A model generated the notes under the pieces. The model had not been told where the DNA came from, did no database searches, and worked only from the letters and a program-made list of their open reading frames with translations. A DNA stretch of 64,000 nt from Neorhizobium sp. UBA3556 (lineage in GTDB: Bacteria; Pseudomonadota; Alphaproteobacteria; Rhizobiales; Rhizobiaceae), in assembly GCA_002376235.1 (NCBI GenBank), contig DFNX01000001.1:124001-188000 (forward strand), read 5' to 3'. Positions 52,633-61,502 of the stretch are shown here, one piece after another. The translations under genes and the position numbers were made by a program. Each line of letters starts with the position of its first letter. The first letter of the stretch is position 1.

Positions 52633-53136
52633 TTACTTGCAGGTTTCGATCTGCTTCAGCGCGGCCGAAATGCCGGCAAGCTGGTATGTGTAGGAAGTCT
52701 TTGTGCCGCGGCCGGAAACGGCACTGACGCTCATCGAGGTTCCGCTCTTCATCGCAGCCACGAGTGCCGGTTCCTCGGCAGCGTTTTCCACCCAGGCGGC
52801 CTTTTCCTTGGTGAACATTGTAAAGGCCTTGCCGTCGACTGTAACCGTTACCTTCGAATTGGCCTGCAGCGGATAACCCACCATTGCCTGCGGTTCATAG
52901 GAAACGCTCTGGCCCGGACGCTGGGAGACGATGAAGAAAATGTCACCGTGATCGACGGTGGCGGGTTCCTTTGCCGTGGGAACCGAAAGGACGTAGCAGA
53001 CCGTACTGTTGCCGGACTTGTAGGAATAGGCGCCCCATGCCTTGAACTGCTGGATGCGGGTCGGGGTCTGAGCCGAGGCGAAGCCTGCGCTTACGAAGGT
53101 AAGAGCAAGGGCGAGTGCGACTGTGCGTGCGGACAT
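52633..53136 (-). CDS. invasion-associated locus B (IalB) family protein
   Basis: A 167-residue periplasmic protein with signal peptide 1-22 (cleavage SFASA-like, ASA/Q). The mature part is beta-rich and ends in a Cys (IETCK), with another Cys near residue 47 (STVCYVLS), which could form a disulfide. It fits the IalB family, named from Bartonella invasion genes but widespread in free-living rhizobia. The name does not imply pathogenicity. AGGAAACC lies before ATG 53136, and a terminator follows. Confidence 0.88.
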   Translation of the reverse strand: MSARTVALALALTFVSAGFASAQTPTRIQQFKAWGAYSYKSGNSTVCYVLSVPTAKEPATVDHGDIFFIVSQRPGQSVSYEPQAMVGYPLQANSKVTVTVDGKAFTMFTKEKAAWVENAAEEPALVAAMKSGTSMSVSAVSGRGTKTSYTYQLAGISAALKQIETCK

Positions 53137-53229
53137 GGTTTCCTGCCGGGTTTTGTTATACGTGACGCTTCAACAGTGAGGGTGGGTGAAGCGGGCCATG
53201 ATCTGGTTCATTTTGACTTAATTCTGGTT

Positions 53230-53255
53230 ACCAATCCGTCAACATCGGGATTGGT
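53230..53255. promoter_or_regulatory. inverted repeat in the ialB/sigma divergent region
   Basis: ACCAATCC (53230-53237) and GGATTGGT (53248-53255) form a perfect 8-bp inverted repeat with a ten-base spacer, 94 bases after the IalB-like start and 135 before the sigma gene. It may be an operator of either gene. Confidence 0.4.
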
Positions 53256-53389
53256 TGCGCGCTCGCTGGAATATGCAGCCAATGACACAAGGAATAGGGC
53301 AACAGTTTGTCCTCTTCCAAACTCCCGTAATGACATTAGTATGGTCGTATAGAGGCGAATCTGAGCTTTGAGAGAATTGCGTAGTTTGG

Positions 53390-53950
53390 ATGCAGGGTAA
53401 CGACCGGGACTACTTTGCGCGCTTGACCATGGCGGTTGCCATGGAGCGTGATCAGGCAGCCTTTGGCGTGCTCTTCGATCATTTTGCGCCCCGGCTTAAA
53501 ACCTGGTTGACGAGCCAGAAAATTCCCGTCGATGAAGCCGAAGAGCTTGTCCAGGAAGTGATGACCGTCCTCTGGCACCGCGCCTCGCTTTACGATCCGC
53601 AGAAATCATCGCTTTCCACATGGCTGTTCCGCATCGCGCGCAACCGGCGTCTTGATGCCCAGCGGCGCGCCAAGGGCAAGGATGCGCTTGGCGATGCGCA
53701 ATGGCAGATGCTGGATATGCACGCGACCGATGCGCTTGTCGAAGGCGAGGAACGGGACACAAGGGTGCGCGAGGCGCTGAGCCGCATTCCCGGCGAACAG
53801 ATGGAACTGGTGAAAGCCGCCTTTTTCCAGGGCCAGACGCATACGGAAATTGCGCAAGCAACCGGCCTGTCCTTGGGAACGGTAAAATCCCGCATCCGGC
53901 TCGCCTTCCAGCACCTGCGCCGCGCACTGGAAGATCCACCAGCCGCGTGA
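53390..53950 (+). CDS. ECF-type RNA polymerase sigma factor
   Basis: A 186-residue group IV sigma factor. Region 2 covers about 20-90 (FGVLFDHFAPRLKTWL, DEAEELVQEVMTVLWHRASLYD, STWLFRIARNRRLDAQRR) and region 4 covers 120-178 (HTEIAQATGLSLGTVKSRIRLAFQHLR). No regulator gene of the anti-sigma class adjoins it: the next gene is a convergent YkvA. The start ATG 53390 has no good ribosome site; starts a little further upstream or downstream are possible. The regulon cannot be predicted from this window. Confidence 0.9.
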   Translation: MQGNDRDYFARLTMAVAMERDQAAFGVLFDHFAPRLKTWLTSQKIPVDEAEELVQEVMTVLWHRASLYDPQKSSLSTWLFRIARNRRLDAQRRAKGKDALGDAQWQMLDMHATDALVEGEERDTRVREALSRIPGEQMELVKAAFFQGQTHTEIAQATGLSLGTVKSRIRLAFQHLRRALEDPPAA

Positions 53951-53957
53951 CACGCAC

Positions 53958-54374
53958 TTATGCCCGGGCTTTTCCCATATCGGGGCCGATGTCGGGCCCC
54001 ATGTCAGGATTGTCGGCCAGCATCTGATCCGCCGCATCGTAATGGCGATCGGCGATATGGCCCTGGATCATCCTCAAAGCAGCCGCCAGCACCGCCACGT
54101 CATCCGTAAAGCCGACCATGACGAACATGTCCGGAATCAGATCGATCGGCAGGACGAAATAGGCGAGCGCAGCCAGCAGCACGCCGCGCACTCTGGTCGG
54201 CGTCTTCGGATCGATCGCGCAATAATAGGCAGCCACCAGATCGCGGCTGAACGGCACGAATTTCACCGCCCGCTTCAGCGTCGGCCAGAATTTTGCGCGC
54301 ACCTGCTTTTCACGGCGATCCTGCGTGTCTTCGTCGCCCGGCAGAAGAATTTCACCGATCTTTACGTCGTCCAT
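53958..54374 (-). CDS. YkvA family (DUF1232) membrane protein
   Basis: A 138-residue protein with the DUF1232 core: FVPFSRDLVAAYYC, RVRGVLLAALAYFVLPIDLIPDMFVMVGFTDDVAVLAAAL, which forms one or two membrane segments (about 55-95). ATG 54374 was chosen because GGAG lies five bases upstream; an ATG at 54398 would add eight residues and has a poorer site. The C-terminus has a short repeated motif, DNPDMGPDIGPDMGKARA. The function is unknown. It converges with the sigma factor gene. Confidence 0.8.
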   Translation of the reverse strand: MDDVKIGEILLPGDEDTQDRREKQVRAKFWPTLKRAVKFVPFSRDLVAAYYCAIDPKTPTRVRGVLLAALAYFVLPIDLIPDMFVMVGFTDDVAVLAAALRMIQGHIADRHYDAADQMLADNPDMGPDIGPDMGKARA

Positions 54375-54473
54375 GAGCGCTCCGTTGGAGACCTTCATCG
54401 ATTTCACGGAAGCTTCATATGGGGATCGACAATGGTCTTTCAAAGGCGGCCTCAGTTTAAAGGCAAAGGTCTT

Positions 54474-54776
54474 TCAAAGGCGGCGCGCCCAGGCTTCGTC
54501 CATCAAGACAGCAAGAAAAAAATCCCGATCGGTCAGCTGTTTCTTCGCATGCGTGGTGAGCTTCACATCGACACGGGAATAGCTGTTGCTCCAGTCCGGG
54601 TGATGATCGAGTTTTTCAGCAGCCAGCGCGCATTCGGTCATGAAGCCGAATGCCTCGACAAACGAACGGAAGTTGAAGGACTTGCGGATCGCAAGGCCAT
54701 CCGCCGACAGCTCCCAGCCCTCCAGCTTGGCAAGCTCCTTGCTGACGGCCTCCGGCTCCAACAGTTGATAGGTCAT
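54474..54776 (-). CDS. phhB: 4a-hydroxytetrahydrobiopterin dehydratase (PhhB/DCoH)
   Basis: A 100-residue pterin-4a-carbinolamine dehydratase, which recycles the pterin cofactor of aromatic amino acid hydroxylases. The active-site motif EKLDHHPDWSNSYSRVDV is visible, with the catalytic histidines, and LTTHAKKQLTDRD after it. No phenylalanine hydroxylase lies beside it, so it may act elsewhere or have a molybdopterin-related role, as proposed for this family in many bacteria. ATG 54776 gives the family N-terminus MTYQLLEPEAVSKEL. Confidence 0.92.
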   Translation of the reverse strand: MTYQLLEPEAVSKELAKLEGWELSADGLAIRKSFNFRSFVEAFGFMTECALAAEKLDHHPDWSNSYSRVDVKLTTHAKKQLTDRDFFLAVLMDEAWARRL

Positions 54777-54807
54777 GGGCACGCCGCCCCTCGAAAAACA
54801 GCGCCCG

Positions 54808-55395
54808 TCAGAAATAGCTCTTGGCCGTTTCCGCGTCACCATATTCGTAGGCGAAACTGTCATCCCTCAAGGAAAAGATCTCTTCCGTCACATAAGGCCC
54901 GCCACCGACGGATTCCTTCGACGACAAAAGCACGAAGCGCGAGACCTTGAAGGGTACGGTCTGAAAATTGCCGCGACCAGAGAGATAATGCACCACATCG
55001 TCGAGACGGCAGTGCTTCAATCTTGCAAGCGTTACATGCGGCATGAACTTGCGTGGGTCCGGCGGCAGGGCGATCCGCTGGCAGATACGTTCGATCTCGG
55101 CCTGCAGCGCCAGCATGTCCGGAGAGACCGAAACACCGGCCCAGATCGAATGCGGCTTCTTAGATCCGAAGGAACCGATACCCGTCAGTTGTGCCTGGAA
55201 TTCGGGGCGATCTATGCGGTCCAACCGATCGACGATCTCGTCGGCTGTCCGGTTATCGACATCGCCGATGAAGCGCAGGGTGATATGGTAATTCTCGACA
55301 TCGATCCATCGCGCGCCAGGTATTCCGCCCCGAAGAAGAGACAGACTTAAGGCAACATTGCGCGGGACTTCGAGGGCGGTGAAAAGTCTCGGCAT
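54808..55395 (-). CDS. thpR: RNA 2',3'-cyclic phosphodiesterase (2'-5' RNA ligase family)
   Basis: A 195-residue protein of the 2H phosphoesterase superfamily, which opens 2',3'-cyclic phosphates of RNA. The two catalytic motifs are HITL (H37) and HVTL (H120), at the usual distance. It begins MPRLFTALEVPRNVALSL. The gene precedes phhB by 31 bases on the same strand, so they may be co-transcribed. The biological substrate is not known in this group. Confidence 0.9.
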   Translation of the reverse strand: MPRLFTALEVPRNVALSLSLLRGGIPGARWIDVENYHITLRFIGDVDNRTADEIVDRLDRIDRPEFQAQLTGIGSFGSKKPHSIWAGVSVSPDMLALQAEIERICQRIALPPDPRKFMPHVTLARLKHCRLDDVVHYLSGRGNFQTVPFKVSRFVLLSSKESVGGGPYVTEEIFSLRDDSFAYEYGDAETAKSYF

Positions 55396-55464
55396 ACGCA
55401 GAACCTCCTCGAATCTCTAGCAGATATCAACAGCGGAACACGCAATCTCGTTCCGTGCAAGTTG

Positions 55465-56115
55465 TTATTTTGTGGTCGAACCGATCTCCCCTAGAAATGC
55501 TTCCACCATGGGAAGAGTACGTTCGACCATAACCGCCACGCCCTTTGCATTGGGATGCATGCCATCTTCGAGCTGCATTCCCGGCACCGTCGTCACCCCG
55601 TCGAGGAAGAACGGATAGAGAGGCACCGCATATTTCTCGGAAAGCCGCTTGTAGATCGGGTTGAACTTTTCCGCGTATCCGCCGCCCATGTTCGGCGGCG
55701 CGAGAATGCCTGCCAGCAGAACTGGAATGCCGCGCTCCTTCAGCCGCGCCAGCATGGCATCGAGGTTCTTTTCGGACTGTTCCGGTGCAATGCCGCGCAG
55801 CGCGTCATTGGCGCCGAGTTCGAGAATGACGCCATTGGTTCCGTCCGGCACAGACCAGTCGATGCGCGAAAGCCCGGCCGACGTCGTATCGCCCGAGACA
55901 CCCGCGTTGGTGATGACGACGTTATGTCCCTTGGCCTTCAGCGCAGCCTCCAGCTGGGCGGTGTAGGATTCCGATGTCTCAAGCTGGTATCCGGCCATCA
56001 GGCTATCGCCGAAGCCGACCAGATTGACCGCCTTCTCCTGCGCTTTTGCCGAGCTTGAGCCGGAAAACAGAGCAACCATGACGATGAAGTGAAGAAGGCT
56101 TGCTTTAAAACTCAA
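55465..56115 (-). CDS. arylesterase / TesA-like SGNH hydrolase
   Basis: A 216-residue exported esterase with signal peptide 1-25 (AKA/Q cleavage). SGNH catalytic blocks: S38 in GFGDSLMAG, GANDALRG (Asn) and D184/H187 in EDGMHPNA. It corresponds to TesA/lysophospholipase L1 of E. coli. The start is TTG 56115: AGGAG lies seven bases before it, and it gives a clean signal peptide, while longer ORFs are poor. It is divergent from the YbbA-like ATPase gene by 76 bases, the same neighbourhood as tesA-ybbA-ybbP in E. coli. Confidence 0.9.
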   Translation of the reverse strand: MSFKASLLHFIVMVALFSGSSSAKAQEKAVNLVGFGDSLMAGYQLETSESYTAQLEAALKAKGHNVVITNAGVSGDTTSAGLSRIDWSVPDGTNGVILELGANDALRGIAPEQSEKNLDAMLARLKERGIPVLLAGILAPPNMGGGYAEKFNPIYKRLSEKYAVPLYPFFLDGVTTVPGMQLEDGMHPNAKGVAVMVERTLPMVEAFLGEIGSTTK

Positions 56116-56191
56116 CTCACGTCTCCTAGATTTCCACGACGACCGCGCTGCAGCAAAAGCCCGGCGCACCACGGATATAGGGTTATTCGTC

Positions 56192-56902
56192 TTGACTGAA
56201 ACCGTTATCGATCTCAAAAATGCCGACCTGACGCTGGGAAGCGCCGCAGCTTCCGTCCATGTGCTGAAAGGCATCGACCTGACGATAGAGGCGGGCGAAG
56301 CCGTCGGCATCATCGGCCCCTCCGGTTCCGGCAAGTCAACATTGCTGATGGTTCTGGCCGGTCTTGAACGATTGGACAGCGGCGAGATCTTTATCAAGGG
56401 CCAGCCGCTTCACAGTTTTTCGGAAGACGTTCTGGCCGAATTCCGTGGCCGAAACATCGGCATCGTCTTCCAGTCTTTTCACCTGATCGCCAACATGACG
56501 GCACTGGAAAACGTTGCGGTACCGCTGGAGCTGGCGGGAGTTCCCGACGCATTCGACATTGCAAAGCGTGAGCTGACGGCGGTGGGGCTTGGCGAAAGGC
56601 TCAGCCATTATCCGGGCCAGCTTTCGGGCGGTGAACAACAGCGCGTGGCAATCGCCCGTGCGCTCGCCCCCTCGCCTGCGCTTCTGATCGCCGACGAGCC
56701 GACCGGCAATCTCGATACCGAAACCGGCAAACAGATCGCCGACCTTTTGTTTGCAAAGCAGGCCGAGCGCGGCATGACGCTACTGCTGGTGACCCACGAC
56801 AACAGCCTTGCCGCCCGCTGCTCGCGCCAGATCCGCGTGAGATCCGGCGAAATCGTTGAGGATAGCGCAGCCCGCACAGTCGGTCAGGCGGTGCCTGCAT
56901 GA
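56192..56902 (+). CDS. ABC ATPase, YbbA/LolD-like
   Basis: A 236-residue ATPase of the MacB/LolD exporter class. Walker A GPSGSGKS (42-49), signature LSGGEQQRVAIARAL, Walker B ALLIADEPTGNLD and HisH-loop TLLLVTHDNSLAAR are present. The start is TTG 56192, with an AGGG a little upstream; the ribosome site is weak. The stop overlaps the permease ATG by four bases. By its position beside a TesA-like esterase it is the YbbA homologue, whose partner is the YbbP-type permease downstream. The transported compound is not known. Confidence 0.92.
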   Translation: MTETVIDLKNADLTLGSAAASVHVLKGIDLTIEAGEAVGIIGPSGSGKSTLLMVLAGLERLDSGEIFIKGQPLHSFSEDVLAEFRGRNIGIVFQSFHLIANMTALENVAVPLELAGVPDAFDIAKRELTAVGLGERLSHYPGQLSGGEQQRVAIARALAPSPALLIADEPTGNLDTETGKQIADLLFAKQAERGMTLLLVTHDNSLAARCSRQIRVRSGEIVEDSAARTVGQAVPA

Positions 56903-59442
56903 GCGCGGCCGCCGCCCGCATCTCCATTGCCTTCCGTCTGGCGCTGCGCGAAATGCGCGGCGGCCTCGGTGGCTTTTACATTTTCCTCGCCTGCATCGCG
57001 CTCGGCACGGGTGCAATCGCTACCGTCAACTCCGTCTCGACGGCGATTACCGGTGCGATTGCCAATCAGGGTCAGGCGCTGCTTGCCGGCGATATCCGTT
57101 TCGAACTCAACAATCGCGAAACCAGCGAAAAGGAACGAGCGTTCCTCGACAGCCTTGGCGAAGTCAGCATCTCGACCGGCCTGAGGTCGATGGCACGCAA
57201 GCAGGACGGCTCCGCTCAGGCGTTGGTCGAGGTCAAGGGCGTCGACGGCGCCTACCCGCTTTACGGTCAGATGCAGACCGAACCGCAGCAGCCGATCGAT
57301 CTGCTTCTGGCGCAGGAAGGCAACGCCTACGGTGCCGTCGCAGCCCCTCTGCTTCTCGACCGCATGGGCCTTTCCGTCGGTGACGAGCTTCTTCTCGGCA
57401 ATACGCGCATTGTCATCAAAGGCACGATCACCAACGAGCCGGACGCCCTCTCCGATGGTTTCGGCTTCGCCCCGCGACTGATGATCAGTCGCGATGCGCT
57501 TGCCGCATCCGGCCTGATCATCATCGGCAGCCTTGTCGAACATGCCTACAAGATCCGCCTCGAAGATCCTTCGACGCGGACAGCGATCGTCACCCGCGCC
57601 AACCGCGATTTCCCCGATGCCGGTTGGTCGGTGCGCACCAGCGACCGAGCCGCACCGTCGCTTGCCGAAAACATCGACCGTTTCTCGCAATTCCTTACGC
57701 TTGTCGGCCTGACCGCGCTGATCGTCGGCGGTGTCGGTATCGCCAATGCAGTGCGCGCCTTTCTCGATGCGAAACGCACCACGATCGCCACCTTCAAATG
57801 TCTGGGCGCTCCAGCCTCTGTCGTAACGATGATCTATCTGTTCCAGATCATGCTTCTGGCCGCGATCGGGATTGTCATCGGTCTGGTGATCGGCGCGATC
57901 TCGCCCTTCATTGCCTTCCGTTATCTCGAAGGCGTGCTGCCCGTTCCCGAGCAGACGACCATCTATGGCAGCGCGCTTGCGATCGCCGCAGCCTTCGGCC
58001 TTCTCGTGACCTTCGCCTTCACCATCCTGCCGCTCGGCCATGCGCGGGAAGTGCCGGCAACGGCGCTGTTCCGCGAACAGGGTTTCGACGCAAGACGCCT
58101 GCCGTCATGGCCTTATCTTCTGGCAGCCGGCGCAGCTCTGGCAGCCCTTGCAGCCCTTGCGATCTTCTGGGCCGACGACCGGCGCATCGCCTCCGTCTTC
58201 CTCGTTGCGGTTGCGGGCGCGTTTCTGCTTCTGCGGGTCGTGGCGGCGGGCATTGCGGCGCTCGCCCGAAAAAGCCCACGCGTCAATTCGCCGGCCCTAC
58301 GCCTGGCGATCGGCAACATCCACCGCCCCGGCGCGCTGACGCCATCCGTCGTGCTGTCGCTTGGCCTCGGCCTCGCACTGCTGGTAACGCTGGCGCTGAT
58401 CGACGGAAACATGCGCAACCAGCTGACCGGCAGCATCACCGAAAGGGCGCCTAATTTCTTCTTCGTCGATGTCCAGAGCGCTGAGGTCGATGGTTTTCGA
58501 CAGTTGCTGAAGGAGCAAGCGCCCGAAAGCAAGATCTTCGAGGTTCCGATGCTGCGCGGCCGCATTCTCTCGTTTAATGGCCAGGATGTCAGCCAAATGA
58601 ACGTGCCGCCGGAAGGACGCTGGGTTCTGCGCGGCGACCGCGGCATCACCTACGCAAAGAACAAGCCGGAAAGCTCCACGCTGACCGCTGGTGAATGGTG
58701 GCCGGCAGATTATGACGGCGAACCGCTCGTCTCCTTTTCCGCCGAAGAAGCCGGTGAACTGGGTCTGAAGCTCGGCGATACTGTCACCGTCAATGTTCTC
58801 GGCCGCAACATCACGGCGAAAATCGCCAGTTTCCGCAATGTCGAATGGGAATCGCTGTCGATCAACTTCGTCATGGTGTTTTCACCGAACACCTTCCGTG
58901 GCGCGCCTCATGCCTGGCTGGCGACCCTGACAGACCCGTCGGCTTCAGCGGCGAAGGAAGCAGAAATCCTGCGCACTGTGACCAACGCCTACCCGACGAT
59001 CACCAGCGTTCGGGTCAAGGATGCAATCGACCTTGTCGATCAGCTTGTCGGCCAGCTTGCGACCGCAATCCGCGCGGCAGCGGCAGTCGCACTCGTCGCC
59101 TCGGTTCTGGTTCTGGCCGGTGCGCTTGCGGCCGGAAACCGCGCGCGAACCCATGATGCCGTCGTGCTGAAAACACTTGGCGGCACTCGTAGCATGCTGA
59201 TGCGCGCCTTCGGTTACGAATACCTGATCCTCGGTGCGGCAACCGCGATCTTCGCGCTTCTGGCCGGTGGAATATCCGCCTGGTTCGTCGTTGCCCGCAT
59301 CATGCGCATGCCCTCGTCCTTCCTGCCTGATGTCGCGCTGCTGACGCTGGTGATTTCGCTCGTTCTGACCGTTGGCATCGGCCTTATCGGCACCTGGCGC
59401 ATTCTCGGCCAGAAGGCGGCGCCGGTTCTGCGTGAGCTGTGA
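56899..59442 (+). CDS. FtsX-like ABC permease, YbbP type
   Basis: An 847-residue membrane protein with a helix near residue 20-43 (GGFYIFLACIALGTGAIAT), a large periplasmic domain, a group of FtsX-type helices about 265-460, another large periplasmic region, and a final helix group (about 715-847). This is the long duplicated-type permease with YbbP pattern. It is coupled to the YbbA ATPase gene by an ATGA overlap. The system is thought to handle lipophilic or envelope compounds, but no substrate is established. No frameshift is visible. Confidence 0.92.
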   Translation: MSAAAARISIAFRLALREMRGGLGGFYIFLACIALGTGAIATVNSVSTAITGAIANQGQALLAGDIRFELNNRETSEKERAFLDSLGEVSISTGLRSMARKQDGSAQALVEVKGVDGAYPLYGQMQTEPQQPIDLLLAQEGNAYGAVAAPLLLDRMGLSVGDELLLGNTRIVIKGTITNEPDALSDGFGFAPRLMISRDALAASGLIIIGSLVEHAYKIRLEDPSTRTAIVTRANRDFPDAGWSVRTSDRAAPSLAENIDRFSQFLTLVGLTALIVGGVGIANAVRAFLDAKRTTIATFKCLGAPASVVTMIYLFQIMLLAAIGIVIGLVIGAISPFIAFRYLEGVLPVPEQTTIYGSALAIAAAFGLLVTFAFTILPLGHAREVPATALFREQGFDARRLPSWPYLLAAGAALAALAALAIFWADDRRIASVFLVAVAGAFLLLRVVAAGIAALARKSPRVNSPALRLAIGNIHRPGALTPSVVLSLGLGLALLVTLALIDGNMRNQLTGSITERAPNFFFVDVQSAEVDGFRQLLKEQAPESKIFEVPMLRGRILSFNGQDVSQMNVPPEGRWVLRGDRGITYAKNKPESSTLTAGEWWPADYDGEPLVSFSAEEAGELGLKLGDTVTVNVLGRNITAKIASFRNVEWESLSINFVMVFSPNTFRGAPHAWLATLTDPSASAAKEAEILRTVTNAYPTITSVRVKDAIDLVDQLVGQLATAIRAAAAVALVASVLVLAGALAAGNRARTHDAVVLKTLGGTRSMLMRAFGYEYLILGAATAIFALLAGGISAWFVVARIMRMPSSFLPDVALLTLVISLVLTVGIGLIGTWRILGQKAAPVLREL

Positions 59443-59549
59443 TCTCCTTTGAGTTGTAAAATAGCGGAAATATTCATAATTTTCGCGCTCCAATATCCTA
59501 GAGGTTGCTAAATTACACGCGCTATTGATGTTTTCCCGAGGCGAACCCC

Positions 59550-59578
59550 TTGTATGCAAAGCGATCTGGCATCATATT
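59550..59578 (+). promoter_or_regulatory. possible sigma-70 promoter of the Bax-inhibitor gene
   Basis: TTGTAT and CATATTAT-like boxes with about 17-base spacing lie about 95-120 bases before the ATG at 59672, within a 229-base intergenic region that holds no gene. The match is loose, so this is a weak prediction. Confidence 0.3.
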
Positions 59579-59671
59579 ATACGTCAGGCTTGCTGGAGCT
59601 CCGCAGCGGCGCCTGGGTCAGATATTTGGGGGCCCGACACCGTAGTAATTCCGGAGCTTAAAGAGGAAACA

Positions 59672-60409
59672 ATGGCTGACTTCAACAACTACCAGAACCG
59701 AATGGCGCAGTCCCGTGCGCAGTCCGGTGAGATGATCGACGAGGGCCTGCGCGCCTACATGCTTCGGGTCTATAACCTGATGGCACTTGGACTTGCGATC
59801 ACCGGTGTTGCTGCATACGGCACCTATGCATTCGCAGCAGCTAACCCGGCTGTCGCACAGTTGCTCTACGGTGGTCCGCTCAAGTGGGTGATCATGCTGG
59901 CTCCGCTGGCCATGGTCTTCTTCCTGAGCTTCCGCATCAACTCGATGAGCGTACCGGCTGCGCAGATGACCTTTTGGGTCTATGCCGCACTGATGGGTCT
60001 CTCGCTGTCCTCGATTTTCCTGGTCTTCACCGGCCAGAGCATCGTTCAGACATTCTTCGTTACCGCCGCTTCGTTCGGCGCGCTGTCGCTCTACGGCTAC
60101 ACGACGAAGAAGGACCTTTCCGGCCTCGGCTCGTTCCTGATCATGGGTCTGTTCGGCCTGATCATCGCGATGATCGTCAACATCTTCCTGCAGTCGTCCG
60201 CAATGGGCTTTGCGATCTCCGCCATCGGCGTGCTGATCTTCGCAGGCCTGACCGCTTACGACACGCAGAAGATCAAGGAAATGTACTGGGATGGTCACGA
60301 CTCCGCCACGACCGGCCGCATGGCCATCATGGGCGCACTGACCCTGTACCTCGACTTCATCAACCTCTTCACCTTCCTGCTGCAGTTCATGGGCAACCGC
60401 GACGAATAA
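59672..60409 (+). CDS. Bax inhibitor-1/YccA family membrane protein
   Basis: A 245-residue protein with seven predicted helices of the BI-1 family (YbhL/YccA type), proposed to act as pH-sensitive calcium leak or in FtsH control. The N-terminus before the first helix is hydrophilic (MADFNNYQNRMAQSRAQSGEMIDEG). Conserved residues are in FAGLTAYDTQKIKEMYWDG and GALTLYLDFINLFTFLLQF. GAGGA lies four bases before ATG 59672; a longer upstream frame without ribosome site was rejected. A terminator follows. Confidence 0.93.
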   Translation: MADFNNYQNRMAQSRAQSGEMIDEGLRAYMLRVYNLMALGLAITGVAAYGTYAFAAANPAVAQLLYGGPLKWVIMLAPLAMVFFLSFRINSMSVPAAQMTFWVYAALMGLSLSSIFLVFTGQSIVQTFFVTAASFGALSLYGYTTKKDLSGLGSFLIMGLFGLIIAMIVNIFLQSSAMGFAISAIGVLIFAGLTAYDTQKIKEMYWDGHDSATTGRMAIMGALTLYLDFINLFTFLLQFMGNRDE

Positions 60410-60432
60410 GCGGAAGAGTGATCGTTACGAAG

Positions 60433-60461
60433 AAGGCGGCTTTCGAGCCGCCTTTTTTGTT
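60433..60461 (+). terminator. Rho-independent terminator after the BI-1 gene
   Basis: A 9-bp stem AAGGCGGCT/AGCCGCCTT (60433-60454) with a TTCG loop is followed by T residues. It lies 24 bases past the stop. Confidence 0.92.
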
Positions 60462-60531
60462 GCCTGATTTTCGGGGCGGCTCTAGGCTCGCCTAAATCCC
60501 CGCTCCGAATCCAAGCCCGCTCGCTCCCGCC

Positions 60532-61089
60532 ATGACATTCTCAATCCGCAATGCCACTGCCGCCGACCTTGCGGCAATCACCGAGATCTACCGCGACAGC
60601 GTGCTGAACGGCACCGCCAGCTATGAAATCACCCCGCCCGATCTTGCCGAAATGACCAGCCGCCACGCAGGCATCGTCGAAAAAGGCTATCCCTATATCG
60701 TCGCTGAAGCAGAAGAGGGCGGCATTCTCGGTTATGCCTATGCCTCGGCATTCCGCACCCGTCCGGCCTATCGCTGGCTGGTGGAGGATTCGATCTACCT
60801 GGCACCTGAAGCCCGTGGCAGAGGTGTAGGAAAGGCCCTGCTGAAAGAATTGCTCACCCGCTGCGAGACGCTCGGTTTCCGCCAGATGGTTGCCGTCATC
60901 GGCGGTGCCAGCTCGGCTTCCGTCGCCGTTCATAAAAGCCTCGGCTTCGAGATGACCGGAACGCTGAAGGGCACCGGCTTCAAACATGGGCAATGGCTGG
61001 ATACGGTGCTGATGCAGATAGCGCTCGGCGAAGGCAAAGACACCGACCCGGATCTTGCAGCCTATCCCGGCACGCTGTTTGTGGGGTGA
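60532..61089 (+). CDS. phosphinothricin-type GNAT N-acetyltransferase
   Basis: A 185-residue acetyltransferase of the Pat/Bar/YwnH group. Features: IRNATAADLAAITEIYRDSVLNGTASYEITPP, the acetyl-CoA-binding motif APEARGRGVGKALLKELL, and SVAVHKSLGFEMTGTLKGTGFKHG near the end, a segment typical of phosphinothricin and methionine-sulfoximine acetyltransferases. It may detoxify phosphinothricin or act on methionine sulfone or sulfoximine; the physiological substrate is unknown. It is preceded by a terminator and stands alone. Confidence 0.9.
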   Translation: MTFSIRNATAADLAAITEIYRDSVLNGTASYEITPPDLAEMTSRHAGIVEKGYPYIVAEAEEGGILGYAYASAFRTRPAYRWLVEDSIYLAPEARGRGVGKALLKELLTRCETLGFRQMVAVIGGASSASVAVHKSLGFEMTGTLKGTGFKHGQWLDTVLMQIALGEGKDTDPDLAAYPGTLFVG

Positions 61090-61112
61090 TGCGGACGCCC
61101 CCCCATTACGGA

Positions 61113-61502
61113 TCAATCGATCAGCTTCAAAGCCTTGTCGAAAACCTTCAGCACCTGCTGCAGTTCATGGCCGCGTTTTAGAATCATGCCATTGGTATTG
61201 ATCACCGAATAGGCGCCCTGCTTGCCGGCGAGTTTCGGGTTTTTCTCAATACGGAAGAGCGGCATCTCGCCGGATCGCTTGAAGATCGAAAAGACGGCCC
61301 GATCCTTCAGGTGATCGATCGCATAGTCCTTCCACTCTCCCTCGCCGACCATACGGCCGTAAATCCAGAGTATGGCATCCAGTTCGCGCCGGTGAAATGT
61401 CACCGGAACAGGGTCAAGGCTCTGCTTGTATTCGCTGAGACTGACGACAACGGCCGAATCTTTAGGCCTTGCGCCCGCTGGCAAATCAGACTGATCGGCC
61501 AT
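61113..61502 (-). CDS. DUF2794 family protein
   Basis: A 129-residue protein of the DUF2794 family, found in alphaproteobacteria. The body reads VTFHRRELDAILWIYGRMVGEGEWKDYAID and MPLFRIEKNPKLAGKQGAYSVINTNG, both diagnostic, with a C-terminal helix. The function is unknown. ATG 61502 was chosen because GGAG lies five bases upstream; a frame open to 61550 lacks a site. It converges with the acetyltransferase gene by 23 bases. Confidence 0.88.
   Translation of the reverse strand: MADQSDLPAGARPKDSAVVVSLSEYKQSLDPVPVTFHRRELDAILWIYGRMVGEGEWKDYAIDHLKDRAVFSIFKRSGEMPLFRIEKNPKLAGKQGAYSVINTNGMILKRGHELQQVLKVFDKALKLID

Noticed and set aside
53985..54045. Repeated DMGP/DIGP motif at the C-terminus of the YkvA protein as a functional repeat
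   Set aside because: It is only three short units at the end of the protein and is better explained as a small slippage duplication.
59525..59671. An upstream in-frame extension of the BI-1 gene
   Set aside because: No ribosome site is before the upstream ATG; GAGGA lies directly before ATG 59672 and the family N-terminus starts there.
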